Source: Sphingobacterium spiritivorum
GTDB taxonomy: Bacteria; Bacteroidota; Bacteroidia; Sphingobacteriales; Sphingobacteriaceae
DNA length: 64,000 nucleotides
Reading direction: 5' to 3'
Assembly: GCF_016725325.1 (NCBI RefSeq)
Contig: NZ_CP068083.1
Coordinates: forward strand, 2,790,001 to 2,854,000
The position numbers and the translations under genes are program-made. Below the pieces are notes generated by a model. That model searched no databases, was not told the origin of the DNA, and saw nothing but the letters and a program-made list of their open reading frames with translations. This document shows positions 17,888-25,364 of the stretch, one piece after another; within the stretch, counting starts at the first letter, position 1; every line of letters begins with the position of its first letter.

Positions 17888-18601
17888 ATGAAAGATATAA
17901 CACAAAACTTTGGAACGCTTTACCACCCTTTATCGGCTTTGGTTTTTTACCAAACCAAAGGAAGTAATAGAACCACCTATGTAGAGCATTTTGATATGGA
18001 TAGGAACGGTAATCCAATCAACGCCCATCCTTTGACCGAGAGAGAAGCTAAAGAATTGGCAAAAGCACTCAATACGGAAAAGGAAAAGAGCAAGGCATTT
18101 TTAAAATCTAACGGCATTCTGCCTACCAACGTCCTGCACATTAATCCGAGTGAAAACGGTACGGTACTTTGGTACACCAAAGCACGAAAAGTCAAAATGT
18201 TCTTTACTGAAAGTCTTGAAATACCAAACGGTACGGCGAAAGTACCTGCAATGCTTTGGTATGCAAGCAAACAGAGCCTTATTGTTTTCGCCCTAGAAAA
18301 AGACCGAAGACCTACCGAGAATACCGTATTATTTCACGCACCATTTTTCAATATTTACGAGGACGGACACGTATGTATGGGAACTGTAGATATCAATATC
18401 AAAAATTCTGCTTCGGTTGAAGAATTTATGCAAGCGTGGGAAAGCTACTTTTTTAACAGCTATTTCAGTCACTTGGTAAACGAACACAACCCCATAAAAG
18501 GAAATTGTGTAAGCCTTTGGAAAGACCTCATCGGCACAGACAAAGCCTTTCCTAAAGATATATTGAAAAAGACAAACAAGACCATAAAAACGATATTGTA
18601 A
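17888..18601 (+). CDS. PRTRC system protein B
   Basis: This 237-residue protein matches PRTRC protein B, with the N-terminal YHPLSALVFYQ and the central PAMLWYASKQSLIVFAL and GHVCMGTVDI segments. It precedes ThiF with a one-base stop/start overlap, as usual for this cassette. Its activity is not established; it is often listed next to ubiquitin-like and E1-like proteins. Confidence 0.87.
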   Translation: MKDITQNFGTLYHPLSALVFYQTKGSNRTTYVEHFDMDRNGNPINAHPLTEREAKELAKALNTEKEKSKAFLKSNGILPTNVLHINPSENGTVLWYTKARKVKMFFTESLEIPNGTAKVPAMLWYASKQSLIVFALEKDRRPTENTVLFHAPFFNIYEDGHVCMGTVDINIKNSASVEEFMQAWESYFFNSYFSHLVNEHNPIKGNCVSLWKDLIGTDKAFPKDILKKTNKTIKTIL

Positions 18602-19407
18602 TGAGCAAAGAAATTTTAAAAGTCCATTTTACGGACAGCGATTTGATAAATCCTACCAATCCCATAACGGTAAACGTAATCGGTGCAGGTGGTACAGGCT
18701 CAAAAGTAATGACTGCCTTGCTTGAGATGAACCACAGCCTAAACGAGTTAGGACACGCAGGGTTGTTTATTCGTCTTTGGGATGATGATGTAATTACCCA
18801 AGCCAATTTAGGAAGACAGCGTTTTGCAGAAAGTGAGGTCGGTTTGTACAAATCTGTTGCTATCATTAACCGTATAAATCGCTTCTCAGGTACGAACTGG
18901 AAAGCGGAAGCAAGGAAATTTGAAAAAGACAATAGCGACAGTTTCCCCGAAAATGCAGGAGCAAGTATTTATATTTCCTGTGTGGATAGCGTAAAAGCAA
19001 GATTTGAAATTGCGGAAATATTAAGTGAATTGAGCAATGGAAGACCCTATTCCAACCGCCCACGTTATTGGTTGGACTTCGGCAACAGTCAACATACAGG
19101 ACAAGTTTTACTATCTACCATAGGAAAAATTCGCCAACCCAATTCAGAGAAATATGAAACGGTGGCAAGCCTGCCAATGGTTACGGATGAATTTGGCGAA
19201 CTGCTTAAACAATCCGAACTGGAAGACGATACACCGAGCTGTTCCCTTGCCGAAGCGTTGGAAAAGCAGGACTTGTATATCAATTCCTCATTGGTTCAGA
19301 TGGGTTGTTCACTGTTATGGGGTATGTTTAAAAATGGTTTGACACCATACAGGGGATTTTTTCACAACCTGAAAGATTTCCGAACCCATCCTATAAAAGT
19401 CGCCTGA
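18601..19407 (+). CDS. PRTRC system ThiF-family protein
   Basis: This 268-residue protein has an E1/ThiF Rossmann fold with the nucleotide-binding motif GAGGTGS near residue 30 and the downstream WDDDVITQANLGRQRF segment that contacts the adenylate. ThiF/E1 proteins adenylate the C-terminus of small beta-grasp proteins; the target here is not evident. It ends the cassette that runs from 13.3 kb. Confidence 0.9.
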   Translation: MSKEILKVHFTDSDLINPTNPITVNVIGAGGTGSKVMTALLEMNHSLNELGHAGLFIRLWDDDVITQANLGRQRFAESEVGLYKSVAIINRINRFSGTNWKAEARKFEKDNSDSFPENAGASIYISCVDSVKARFEIAEILSELSNGRPYSNRPRYWLDFGNSQHTGQVLLSTIGKIRQPNSEKYETVASLPMVTDEFGELLKQSELEDDTPSCSLAEALEKQDLYINSSLVQMGCSLLWGMFKNGLTPYRGFFHNLKDFRTHPIKVA

Positions 19408-19422
19408 TTGGAAAATCGGGCG

Positions 19423-19465
19423 GCAAAAAGACACTCCCTCCCGATGGTCGGGACAGTCTTTTTGC
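19423..19465 (+). terminator. Two-tier hairpin after the PRTRC cassette
   Basis: The outer stem GCAAAAAGAC/GTCTTTTTGC (19423-19432 with 19456-19465) encloses a second perfect stem TCCCGA-TGG-TCGGGA (19439-19453). It ends the PRTRC operon. Bases 19466-19756 contain no credible gene; the open frame seen there has no domain. Confidence 0.8.
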
Positions 19466-19756
19466 ATAAATCGGAGCAACCTCTTTGGCAAAATGGGATG
19501 CCTACCCACCATTCATTCCGGCACATTTTACCAAACAGGTTGCGACATTATTTGAGGGATGTTCATTATCCCTTTTGTTGTTTTAGGGAACTTCTTTTCT
19601 TGCCACATTGGCGACCAAAGAAAAGAAGCAAAAGAACGCCGCATTATTTACCGCCACACAGTTATTAATTTTATCAGATAATTACCTTGAAGAGCCACAA
19701 TAACTGGTTAATAATATATTGCCTGCTCAATGCGATTAATAGTTAAAGGAATAACG

Positions 19757-19778
19757 TATATTTGACATTATTTGTCAA
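19757..19778 (+). promoter_or_regulatory. Promoter with palindromic operator for the Argonaute operon
   Basis: TATATTTG at 19757-19764 fits the -7 consensus. It overlaps a perfect inverted repeat, TTGACA (19762-19767), TTATT, TGTCAA (19773-19778), which is the usual size and symmetry of an XRE-repressor operator. The XRE gene starts at 19802. Binding would block the promoter, so autoregulation of the whole four-gene operon is likely. Confidence 0.7.
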
Positions 19779-19801
19779 GTAGAATATTTCAAATACACAA
19801 A

Positions 19802-20110
19802 ATGGATTATAAAAAAACAGTTGGAGAAATATTACGTGCTAAACGAGAGGAGAAAGGGCTTCTCTTAAGGCAAGTTGCTGCTTTGCTCGAAATGGATACA
19901 GCAATTCTGAGTAAAATTGAAAGAGGGCAAAGAAATATCAATAAGGAACAGGTTTTTAAACTCGCAGATATTTTGGGCATAGAACGAGAAGAATTACTTA
20001 TTCAATACCTCAGTGAGAAAATTGCAATTGAGCTAAAAGACGAATCGTTGGCGGATAAAACTCTTAGAGTTGCCGAAAAGAAGATAAAGTATATGTCACA
20101 AACTAAATAA
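19802..20110 (+). CDS. XRE-family regulator of the Argonaute operon
   Basis: This 102-residue DNA-binding protein has a lambda-repressor-type HTH at about residues 8-65 (LRQVAALLEMDTAILSKIERG) and a charged C-terminal helix. The ATG at 19802 was chosen over a TTG inside the operator. It is the first gene of the operon with the short Argonaute genes 23 bases downstream, and it probably represses the operon through the palindrome at 19762-19778. Such regulators are common in front of restriction and defence genes. Confidence 0.85.
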   Translation: MDYKKTVGEILRAKREEKGLLLRQVAALLEMDTAILSKIERGQRNINKEQVFKLADILGIEREELLIQYLSEKIAIELKDESLADKTLRVAEKKIKYMSQTK

Positions 20111-20133
20111 TAAACCTCGAAATATTTCAAAAA

Positions 20134-21636
20134 TTGAACAGGATTGAATACATCAACAAGATCACTACTTGTGCAGCGAGATTTGTCCACGAAGTGGAAG
20201 GGTTTAATGCAATAGGAAATTATCATATTAATATCCATGCAGAGAATTTTTTGGTACCGTTATTAAATGAGGTTTTCGGGTTGGAACTTGAAAATCTTAA
20301 TTCTACAAAAAAGAAAAATTTTCCAGCAATTGATCTGGCCGACTTTAAGAATAGGGTGGCTTTTCAAATTACGTCAACATCTTCTCTTGATAAAATTAGG
20401 ACTACGCTCGAAACATTCTCAAAGTATGACCTACAAAATGAGTTTGATGTACTCTACTTATATATTCTCACAGAAAAGAAGCCGCAATACAATGATGCAA
20501 AACTGAAAGATGTAATACCCGATAGTTTTGGGTTTGAGTCAAGTGACCATATTATAGACAAGGACGTTATTCTTCAGAAAATAAATGCTATAAGCTCAAC
20601 GCCCAAAATTCAAGCGATTTCTAAATTATACGAGCATGAGTTTTCGGATATACAGATTGAACAGCGCCAGCTTAAGTTCGAAAATGGATACTTGAATAAC
20701 GAGCCAGAAGATATTTCGCCTAACATGGTTAAAATATCATTTCCGAAGGTTTTGTATAAGGCAGAATTGTTTATTAATGAAGAAGCTATCCTCGAAAATC
20801 TAAACGATTATTTGGAGAGTATTGGAAAAAGGAAAGTGAAAAAGTTGAAGCCAAACACACTGGTCAAAAAGGCTTTAAAACAAAATAAAGTATATTTTGA
20901 AGACTGGATTTTACATGAAAAGTGTATTTATACTTTTCGGGATTTATCTAAAAACAACGAACCATTGAGAAAAATTATAGATGCTGGCACAATAACTACT
21001 TTGGATTGTAAAGACTTCTACGAACAAGATGAAGCGAGTAACAAAGTATTCAAAAACCTTTTAAGAAAATCTCTGATCCAACTTTGCTATTATAAAGGAA
21101 TAGAATTCTTCCCGCCAAGAGGAATTTTCAGATTTGCCAATTCAAGACCTCCTAAAGCAAAGCAAATTAGATGGAAGGGTAAAAAAGAGTCTACCAAGAC
21201 AGTAATATTCGAAATGACAAATAAGAAGGAGGGGCACATAATCTGTTATAGACACTTAGCATTCAAAGCATCTTTTTTAAATTTTGAAATAGATTGGTAT
21301 TTGGTCATAAATCCAACATGGAGCTTTACAAATCCGGGTGGATATAGGGAAAGTCGATTTGAATCAGCATATATGGCAGGAATAAAACGACTTGAGAATA
21401 ACAATTCTGTTTACAATTACTTTAGATTCTTTGCGTACTACTTATCTTATACGGACCTGTTTGTTACTGAATATCCATACCTGCAGACCTCGAAAAATGA
21501 GCCATTAAGTTTATCTCCCAGCCTAGATGAACAAAAATGGATACCCGTTAAAATCGTTGAAGAAACATCTGAGTTTACTCCAACGGAAATAAGCCTTGAT
21601 AACGAATTAACCAACTCAATTTTTTCTGATCAATGA
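20134..21636 (+). CDS. SMEK-domain/APAZ-domain protein, Argonaute partner
   Basis: This 500-residue protein begins at a TTG codon; no in-frame ATG is nearby and a stop lies at 20104. Residues about 1-175 match the SMEK domain pattern (E37, IDL at 66-68, VAFQIT at 75-80, K87), which resembles a restriction-endonuclease-like core with D67 and Q78. Residues about 195-480 fit the APAZ domain that replaces the Argonaute N and PAZ lobes in trans (YRHLAFKASFLNFEIDWYL, then TNPGGYRESRF and AGIKRLENN). Its last codons overlap the start of the short Argonaute gene (ATGA), so the two should form one complex. A nuclease effector activity is inferred, not seen. Confidence 0.75.
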   Translation: MNRIEYINKITTCAARFVHEVEGFNAIGNYHINIHAENFLVPLLNEVFGLELENLNSTKKKNFPAIDLADFKNRVAFQITSTSSLDKIRTTLETFSKYDLQNEFDVLYLYILTEKKPQYNDAKLKDVIPDSFGFESSDHIIDKDVILQKINAISSTPKIQAISKLYEHEFSDIQIEQRQLKFENGYLNNEPEDISPNMVKISFPKVLYKAELFINEEAILENLNDYLESIGKRKVKKLKPNTLVKKALKQNKVYFEDWILHEKCIYTFRDLSKNNEPLRKIIDAGTITTLDCKDFYEQDEASNKVFKNLLRKSLIQLCYYKGIEFFPPRGIFRFANSRPPKAKQIRWKGKKESTKTVIFEMTNKKEGHIICYRHLAFKASFLNFEIDWYLVINPTWSFTNPGGYRESRFESAYMAGIKRLENNNSVYNYFRFFAYYLSYTDLFVTEYPYLQTSKNEPLSLSPSLDEQKWIPVKIVEETSEFTPTEISLDNELTNSIFSDQ

Positions 21637-23081
21637 AATTAAGATATATAGAAGAACCATCATTACAATTTGGCTTAGGACATCAGATTTGTCCTAAAAG
21701 TGGCATTTACAATTTTAATCCATTTGATATTGATCAAGTTAGACCTGAAAAAATCACCATTGGAGTAGTTGGAAAATCTGACAGTGTTGATGCAGTTTTA
21801 GAATGGATAGAATCATGCAAAACCCATATTGATGGAAAACAAAGTAAAACCCCACATCCCAACCTTTTTCTAAATTTTTGCGGTTTCAATAAAAGTATAG
21901 GCTTTAAGTGCGAGATCAATTATGATGATACATACCTAAGAAAGTTAAATAACTCTGATTTAGAGAAAATCGTCAAGAAAAGCAACTCCCTGGAAACGAT
22001 AATTGCAGAAATTACAGAACTCTATTTAGCTGAAATCAAATTCTTATCTAAAAACAAAAAACCAGATGTAATTCTTTGCGCTTTGCCTGAAAATTTAATG
22101 AAACATATTACCGAAGCTAAGGCAAAAGCTTCTGGTGAAGATGAAGAAGAAACTGAAGTTCATGAACGTGATTTTGATGAAGATGAGGTTTCTTCAAAAG
22201 AACAGAATTTCAGGAGAAATCTTAAAGCAAAGGCAATGCAATATAATGTGCCTATCCAAATCATTAGGGATAGAGTTGCAAAACCAACCAAAGAGATGCA
22301 AGATCCTGCAACGGTTGCTTGGAATTTTTTTACAGCATTATACTATAAAGCTTCAGGAACGCCTTGGGCATTGATCAGAAAAGACACTGCTGAAACTACT
22401 TGTTATGCCGGTATAAGCTTCTTTAAAAGTAGAGATAGAAGCTCAACACAAACAAGTATTGCCCAAATATTTAATGAGTTAGGGAAAGGTGTCATTTTAA
22501 GAGGTGAGGAAATTACTTTGAAAAAAAACGATAGAACACCACATCTAAGTGAAGAACAAGCATTCAATCTTCTAAAGCAGTCCCTAACTGAATATTATGA
22601 AGCCGTAAAAATTTTTCCGAAAAGACTAGTAATCCATAAGACCTCTAACTTCAGTGAAGATGAAGTTTACGGGTTTACCCAAGCAGCTCGTGATTTGCAT
22701 ATAAATCAAGTTGACTTAGTTTCTATACAAACATCTGATTTAAGATTATACAGGAATGGCAATTATCCGCCGATGAGGGGAACACATTTCGCTATGAGTT
22801 ATAAACACCACTTGCTATATACAAGAGGATCTGTGCCGTACTACGAAACGTATCCAGGTAGATATATCCCTCGAGCCATTGAAATAAAATTAGCACAACA
22901 TGATGAATCTCCAAACATCATTTGCGATGAAATCCTTGCATTAACCAAAATGAATTGGAATAATACACAATTTGATAGGCAGATGCCTATTACAATTGAA
23001 TGTGCGAGAAATGTTGGAGAAATATTAAAATATTTGAACCAAGAAGATAGTATGCAGCTTAAATACAGCTTTTATATGTAG
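21633..23081 (+). CDS. Short prokaryotic Argonaute (MID-PIWI), catalytically inactive
   Basis: This 482-residue protein has the short-pAgo layout. The N-terminal EPSLQFGLGHQICPKSGIY element resembles the family's opening motif. A MID-like region includes RRNLKAK at 194-200 and PIQII, probably binding the guide 5' end. The PIWI fold runs from about residue 245 to the C-terminus (TIECARNVGEILKYL). The first catalytic Asp is replaced: the strand reads GIS at 260-262, and the later strand reads VIHKTS at 333-338. It should therefore sense guide-target pairing without cutting and activate the SMEK-APAZ partner. Overlap with the preceding gene indicates co-translation. Confidence 0.85.
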   Translation: MKLRYIEEPSLQFGLGHQICPKSGIYNFNPFDIDQVRPEKITIGVVGKSDSVDAVLEWIESCKTHIDGKQSKTPHPNLFLNFCGFNKSIGFKCEINYDDTYLRKLNNSDLEKIVKKSNSLETIIAEITELYLAEIKFLSKNKKPDVILCALPENLMKHITEAKAKASGEDEEETEVHERDFDEDEVSSKEQNFRRNLKAKAMQYNVPIQIIRDRVAKPTKEMQDPATVAWNFFTALYYKASGTPWALIRKDTAETTCYAGISFFKSRDRSSTQTSIAQIFNELGKGVILRGEEITLKKNDRTPHLSEEQAFNLLKQSLTEYYEAVKIFPKRLVIHKTSNFSEDEVYGFTQAARDLHINQVDLVSIQTSDLRLYRNGNYPPMRGTHFAMSYKHHLLYTRGSVPYYETYPGRYIPRAIEIKLAQHDESPNIICDEILALTKMNWNNTQFDRQMPITIECARNVGEILKYLNQEDSMQLKYSFYM

Positions 23082-23086
23082 AGACT

Positions 23087-23938
23087 ATGGAGAAAGCCGA
23101 AAAAATAAAACAATTACTATCCAACCAATTTGAGTTGGATTTATTTGAAGCTTCAATTGCTAGCTTAAATGATCGAACAAACAAACTTCGCTTTAATAAT
23201 TTTGCATGCTCTATAAGGGAGTTGTCACGACATTTTTTATATAACCTTGCTCCGGAAGAACGTGTGAAAAATTGTGTTTGGTTTAGCCCCGAAACTGCAG
23301 ACGGAAAACCTACAAGAAACCAAAGAATTAAATACGCAGTCCAAGGTGGAATAGACGACACTTTTTTAGATCGTTGGGGATTTGAGGTTGACGAACTCAA
23401 AGACATGATAAAGGATGTAAAAGAAACAATCAATACTTTAAGCAAGTATACCCATATTAATCCTGAGGTGTTTAATATTAGCGATTCTGAAATTGAGCGT
23501 ATGAGCCAAGATGTACTTAACTCTTTTATTAGTTTGGTAGAAACAATTGAGAACTATCGTGAAGATCTTAAACAATTCCTTGATGGACATATCGAAGAGC
23601 ATATGGTATCATCCGTTGTAACTAATTTTTTTGAGAATGTTGATCGACTTGCACCTCACCATTCACTGGAATATAGTGAAGTGTCAGAATATCATATTTC
23701 AGAAATTAATGAATATGAAATTGTAGTGGACGTCTTTGGAGATTTACATGTGATTCTTGAATATGGGTCTAATAAAGAAAGACGTGAAGGTGATGGATTA
23801 GACTTGCCAGAAACATTCCCTTTTGAAACGAAGATACGCTATCAAATTGAAGAGGATTTTCCGTCCTCTAAGTTTGAGGTCGATGACTACGATGTGGATA
23901 CTTCAAGTTGGTATGGAGACGATGATGATGAAATATAG
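23087..23938 (+). CDS. Predicted pPIWI-associated nuclease-like protein
   Basis: This 283-residue protein starts six bases after the Argonaute stop. The N-terminal part (residues about 15-110), with FNNFACSIRELSRHFLYNL, ETADGKPTRNQRIKYAVQGG and a following helix pair, resembles the family called predicted pPIWI-associating nuclease in domain databases, as recalled. The middle is helical and the C-terminus is very acidic, ending DDDDEI. It is probably an additional part of the Argonaute system, either an effector or a controller of one. No catalytic residues could be assigned with certainty. Confidence 0.6.
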   Translation: MEKAEKIKQLLSNQFELDLFEASIASLNDRTNKLRFNNFACSIRELSRHFLYNLAPEERVKNCVWFSPETADGKPTRNQRIKYAVQGGIDDTFLDRWGFEVDELKDMIKDVKETINTLSKYTHINPEVFNISDSEIERMSQDVLNSFISLVETIENYREDLKQFLDGHIEEHMVSSVVTNFFENVDRLAPHHSLEYSEVSEYHISEINEYEIVVDVFGDLHVILEYGSNKERREGDGLDLPETFPFETKIRYQIEEDFPSSKFEVDDYDVDTSSWYGDDDDEI

Positions 23939-23940
23939 TC

Positions 23941-24324
23941 TTAAGCACTGAAGATAGCTTTCTTAAAATCATCAACATCGCTTCCAAGTAGTAGATAACT
24001 TGAAAACCCAATCTCTAAAAGAGATTTCCCAACTTTCTCATCATCAATATCGCTATGGGCAACCAGTTTGATTGCAGGGTACTCTTTCCTTAATTCTTGA
24101 AGCTGTTTAAGCACATTTTGGTCGTAAAAATCCAAGTCAATAATACAGACTTTGGGGAGTTCATTCAATGAAGACAACTGTGTTAGCCCATTTTCAATGC
24201 TTTCTGACCGAGATAGTATTTCCATTCCAGATGCAGCGAGATCTTTGCAGATGTTATCGGTTACAGGGCTTTTGTCATTGATAAAAGACAGGGAGATTGT
24301 TTCTTGTACAGTACCAGTTTTCAT
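23941..24324 (-). CDS. Stand-alone receiver-like protein
   Basis: This 127-residue protein has the alternating beta/alpha pattern of a response-regulator receiver domain without an output domain. The probable phospho-acceptor is D63 or D65 in CIIDLDFYD, and KLVAHSD supplies the expected strand ending in Ser/Asp. It ends two bases from the convergent Argonaute operon. In ICEs such small receivers sit near regulatory genes; its partner is not visible. Confidence 0.7.
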   Translation of the reverse strand: MKTGTVQETISLSFINDKSPVTDNICKDLAASGMEILSRSESIENGLTQLSSLNELPKVCIIDLDFYDQNVLKQLQELRKEYPAIKLVAHSDIDDEKVGKSLLEIGFSSYLLLGSDVDDFKKAIFSA

Positions 24325-24392
24325 ACGTTACCTTTTTTTGAGTTAGATGAAGTTCCTGCACAAAAAGAAAGCGCAGGCAACTACACTTACCG

Positions 24393-24502
24393 CACATTGA
24401 GGTACTGGTATACCCGACAACGAATAAGCGAGCGCCCACGCCTATGGCATGAGCGTTCTTCCTTATCGTCCCGTTGTCTAAAAATTACCAGTTTTCAATG
24501 TG
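24393..24502 (-). ncRNA. Long nested hairpin element, possible RNA leader or ncRNA
   Basis: Four stems nest within 110 bases: CACATTGA (24393-24400) with TCAATGTG (24495-24502); ACTGGTA (24404-24410) with TACCAGT (24486-24492); GACAACG (24416-24422) with CGTTGTC (24472-24478); and AATAAG (24423-24428) with CTTAT (24462-24466). Between them are a GC-rich loop and asymmetric bulges. It lies upstream of the receiver gene and downstream of the two HTH genes, all on the minus strand. It could be a riboregulator, attenuator or a cruciform recognition site. The structure is direct; the role is unknown. Confidence 0.5.
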
Positions 24503-24597
24503 GGACTTAAAGCAAAAACACTTTAAGTATTTCTATATTTTACATAGCAAAGATACTAAACTCGTTTCGATATAGAAATATGATTGCTTGAAATCCG

Positions 24598-24897
24598 TTA
24601 CTTGTTCTTTTGTCCATTGCAGACATAGTTTTGTTCAAGTATCCGTAAAAGGTCGGTTTGCTTAAAAATGATTTTGCCGCCTATCTGGATGTATGGGAGT
24701 ATTTGGTCATCACGATATTGCTGTAAAGTCCGTCTGCTGATATGTAACAGCTTGCACACATCTTCGCCCGAAAGATATATTTCACCGTTCATTACAGGAC
24801 GGTAGTTTTTTAATATCTGTTCAATACGATTTCGTAGCTGTGTAATCATTTCCCTGTGGGCGATGATATCGTCACTATCATTCGTGAATAAATCCAT
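24598..24897 (-). CDS. Helix-turn-helix ICE regulator
   Basis: This protein of 99 residues (start MDLFTNDSDD) has an N-terminal helical part and a MerR/excisionase-type HTH (YLSGEDVCKLLHISRRTLQQ, then LPYIQIGGKIIFKQTDLLRIL). It overlaps the preceding same-strand HTH gene by 20 bases. Paired HTH proteins of this type are a regular feature of Bacteroidetes ICEs and probably control excision or transfer; the target is unknown. Confidence 0.78.
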   Translation of the reverse strand: MDLFTNDSDDIIAHREMITQLRNRIEQILKNYRPVMNGEIYLSGEDVCKLLHISRRTLQQYRDDQILPYIQIGGKIIFKQTDLLRILEQNYVCNGQKNK

Positions 24898-25189
24898 TTT
24901 CAGTAGTATTGTCCAGCTGTCCGGCTTCGAGCAAAGCCTGTACATCTGAGCGTTTATAATAATTTTTACGGTTCAGTTTTGAATACGGTAATAGTCCTTT
25001 GCTTTTGTGGGTCTGTAAAGTCCGCTTGGTAATGTTCATCATCAGACATACTTCCTGGTTATCGAGCCATTGTTCCGCTTTAAAAATGGGCGTATATTTC
25101 TGTGTGGCATTTTCGGTCAATTCCAAAAGTGCTTTTAGCTCATTTTTCATTCCGTCTAGTGCCGACTTTTGTATTGCAATTACTTCCAT
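24878..25189 (-). CDS. Helix-turn-helix ICE regulator
   Basis: This 103-residue protein starts at MEVIAIQKSALDG (25189); the upstream extension lies in the intergenic region and looks non-coding. A basic winged helix is visible (WLDNQEVCLMMNITKRTLQT, then LPYSKLNRKNYYKRSDVQAL). It resembles the following gene and probably arose with it by duplication. It is transcribed away from the phospholipase-D-like pair. Confidence 0.78.
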   Translation of the reverse strand: MEVIAIQKSALDGMKNELKALLELTENATQKYTPIFKAEQWLDNQEVCLMMNITKRTLQTHKSKGLLPYSKLNRKNYYKRSDVQALLEAGQLDNTTENGFIHE

Positions 25190-25316
25190 TGTTTGCTCAA
25201 TTTTACTATGGAAGTCGAATTTATAAATGCTTATGATAGCGTTAGAAAATGTTGCAGGCTTTGGCTCTGAAAGGTAGTGTTTGGCTCCGCGATAAATTTC
25301 AGCATAGTTTATTTTG

Positions 25317-25324
25317 TAAATTTG
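25317..25324 (+). promoter_or_regulatory. Probable -7 box of the two-gene phospholipase-D-like unit
   Basis: TAAATTTG fits TAnnTTTG and lies 40 bases before the ATG at 25365, in the divergent intergenic region 25190-25364. Confidence 0.4.
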
Positions 25325-25364
25325 AAAATTATAGGTTAATAACAAATTCAATAAGAATTTTTAA

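Noticed and set aside
19408..19668. Open frame after the ThiF gene
   Set aside because: It contains the two-tier hairpin and encodes a His/Arg/Pro-rich peptide with no domain; it looks like a non-coding spacer.
24393..24502. Integron attC site as an explanation for the nested hairpin
   Set aside because: The outer arms do not carry the GTTRRRY and RYYYAAC core boxes, and no integron integrase or cassette structure is near.
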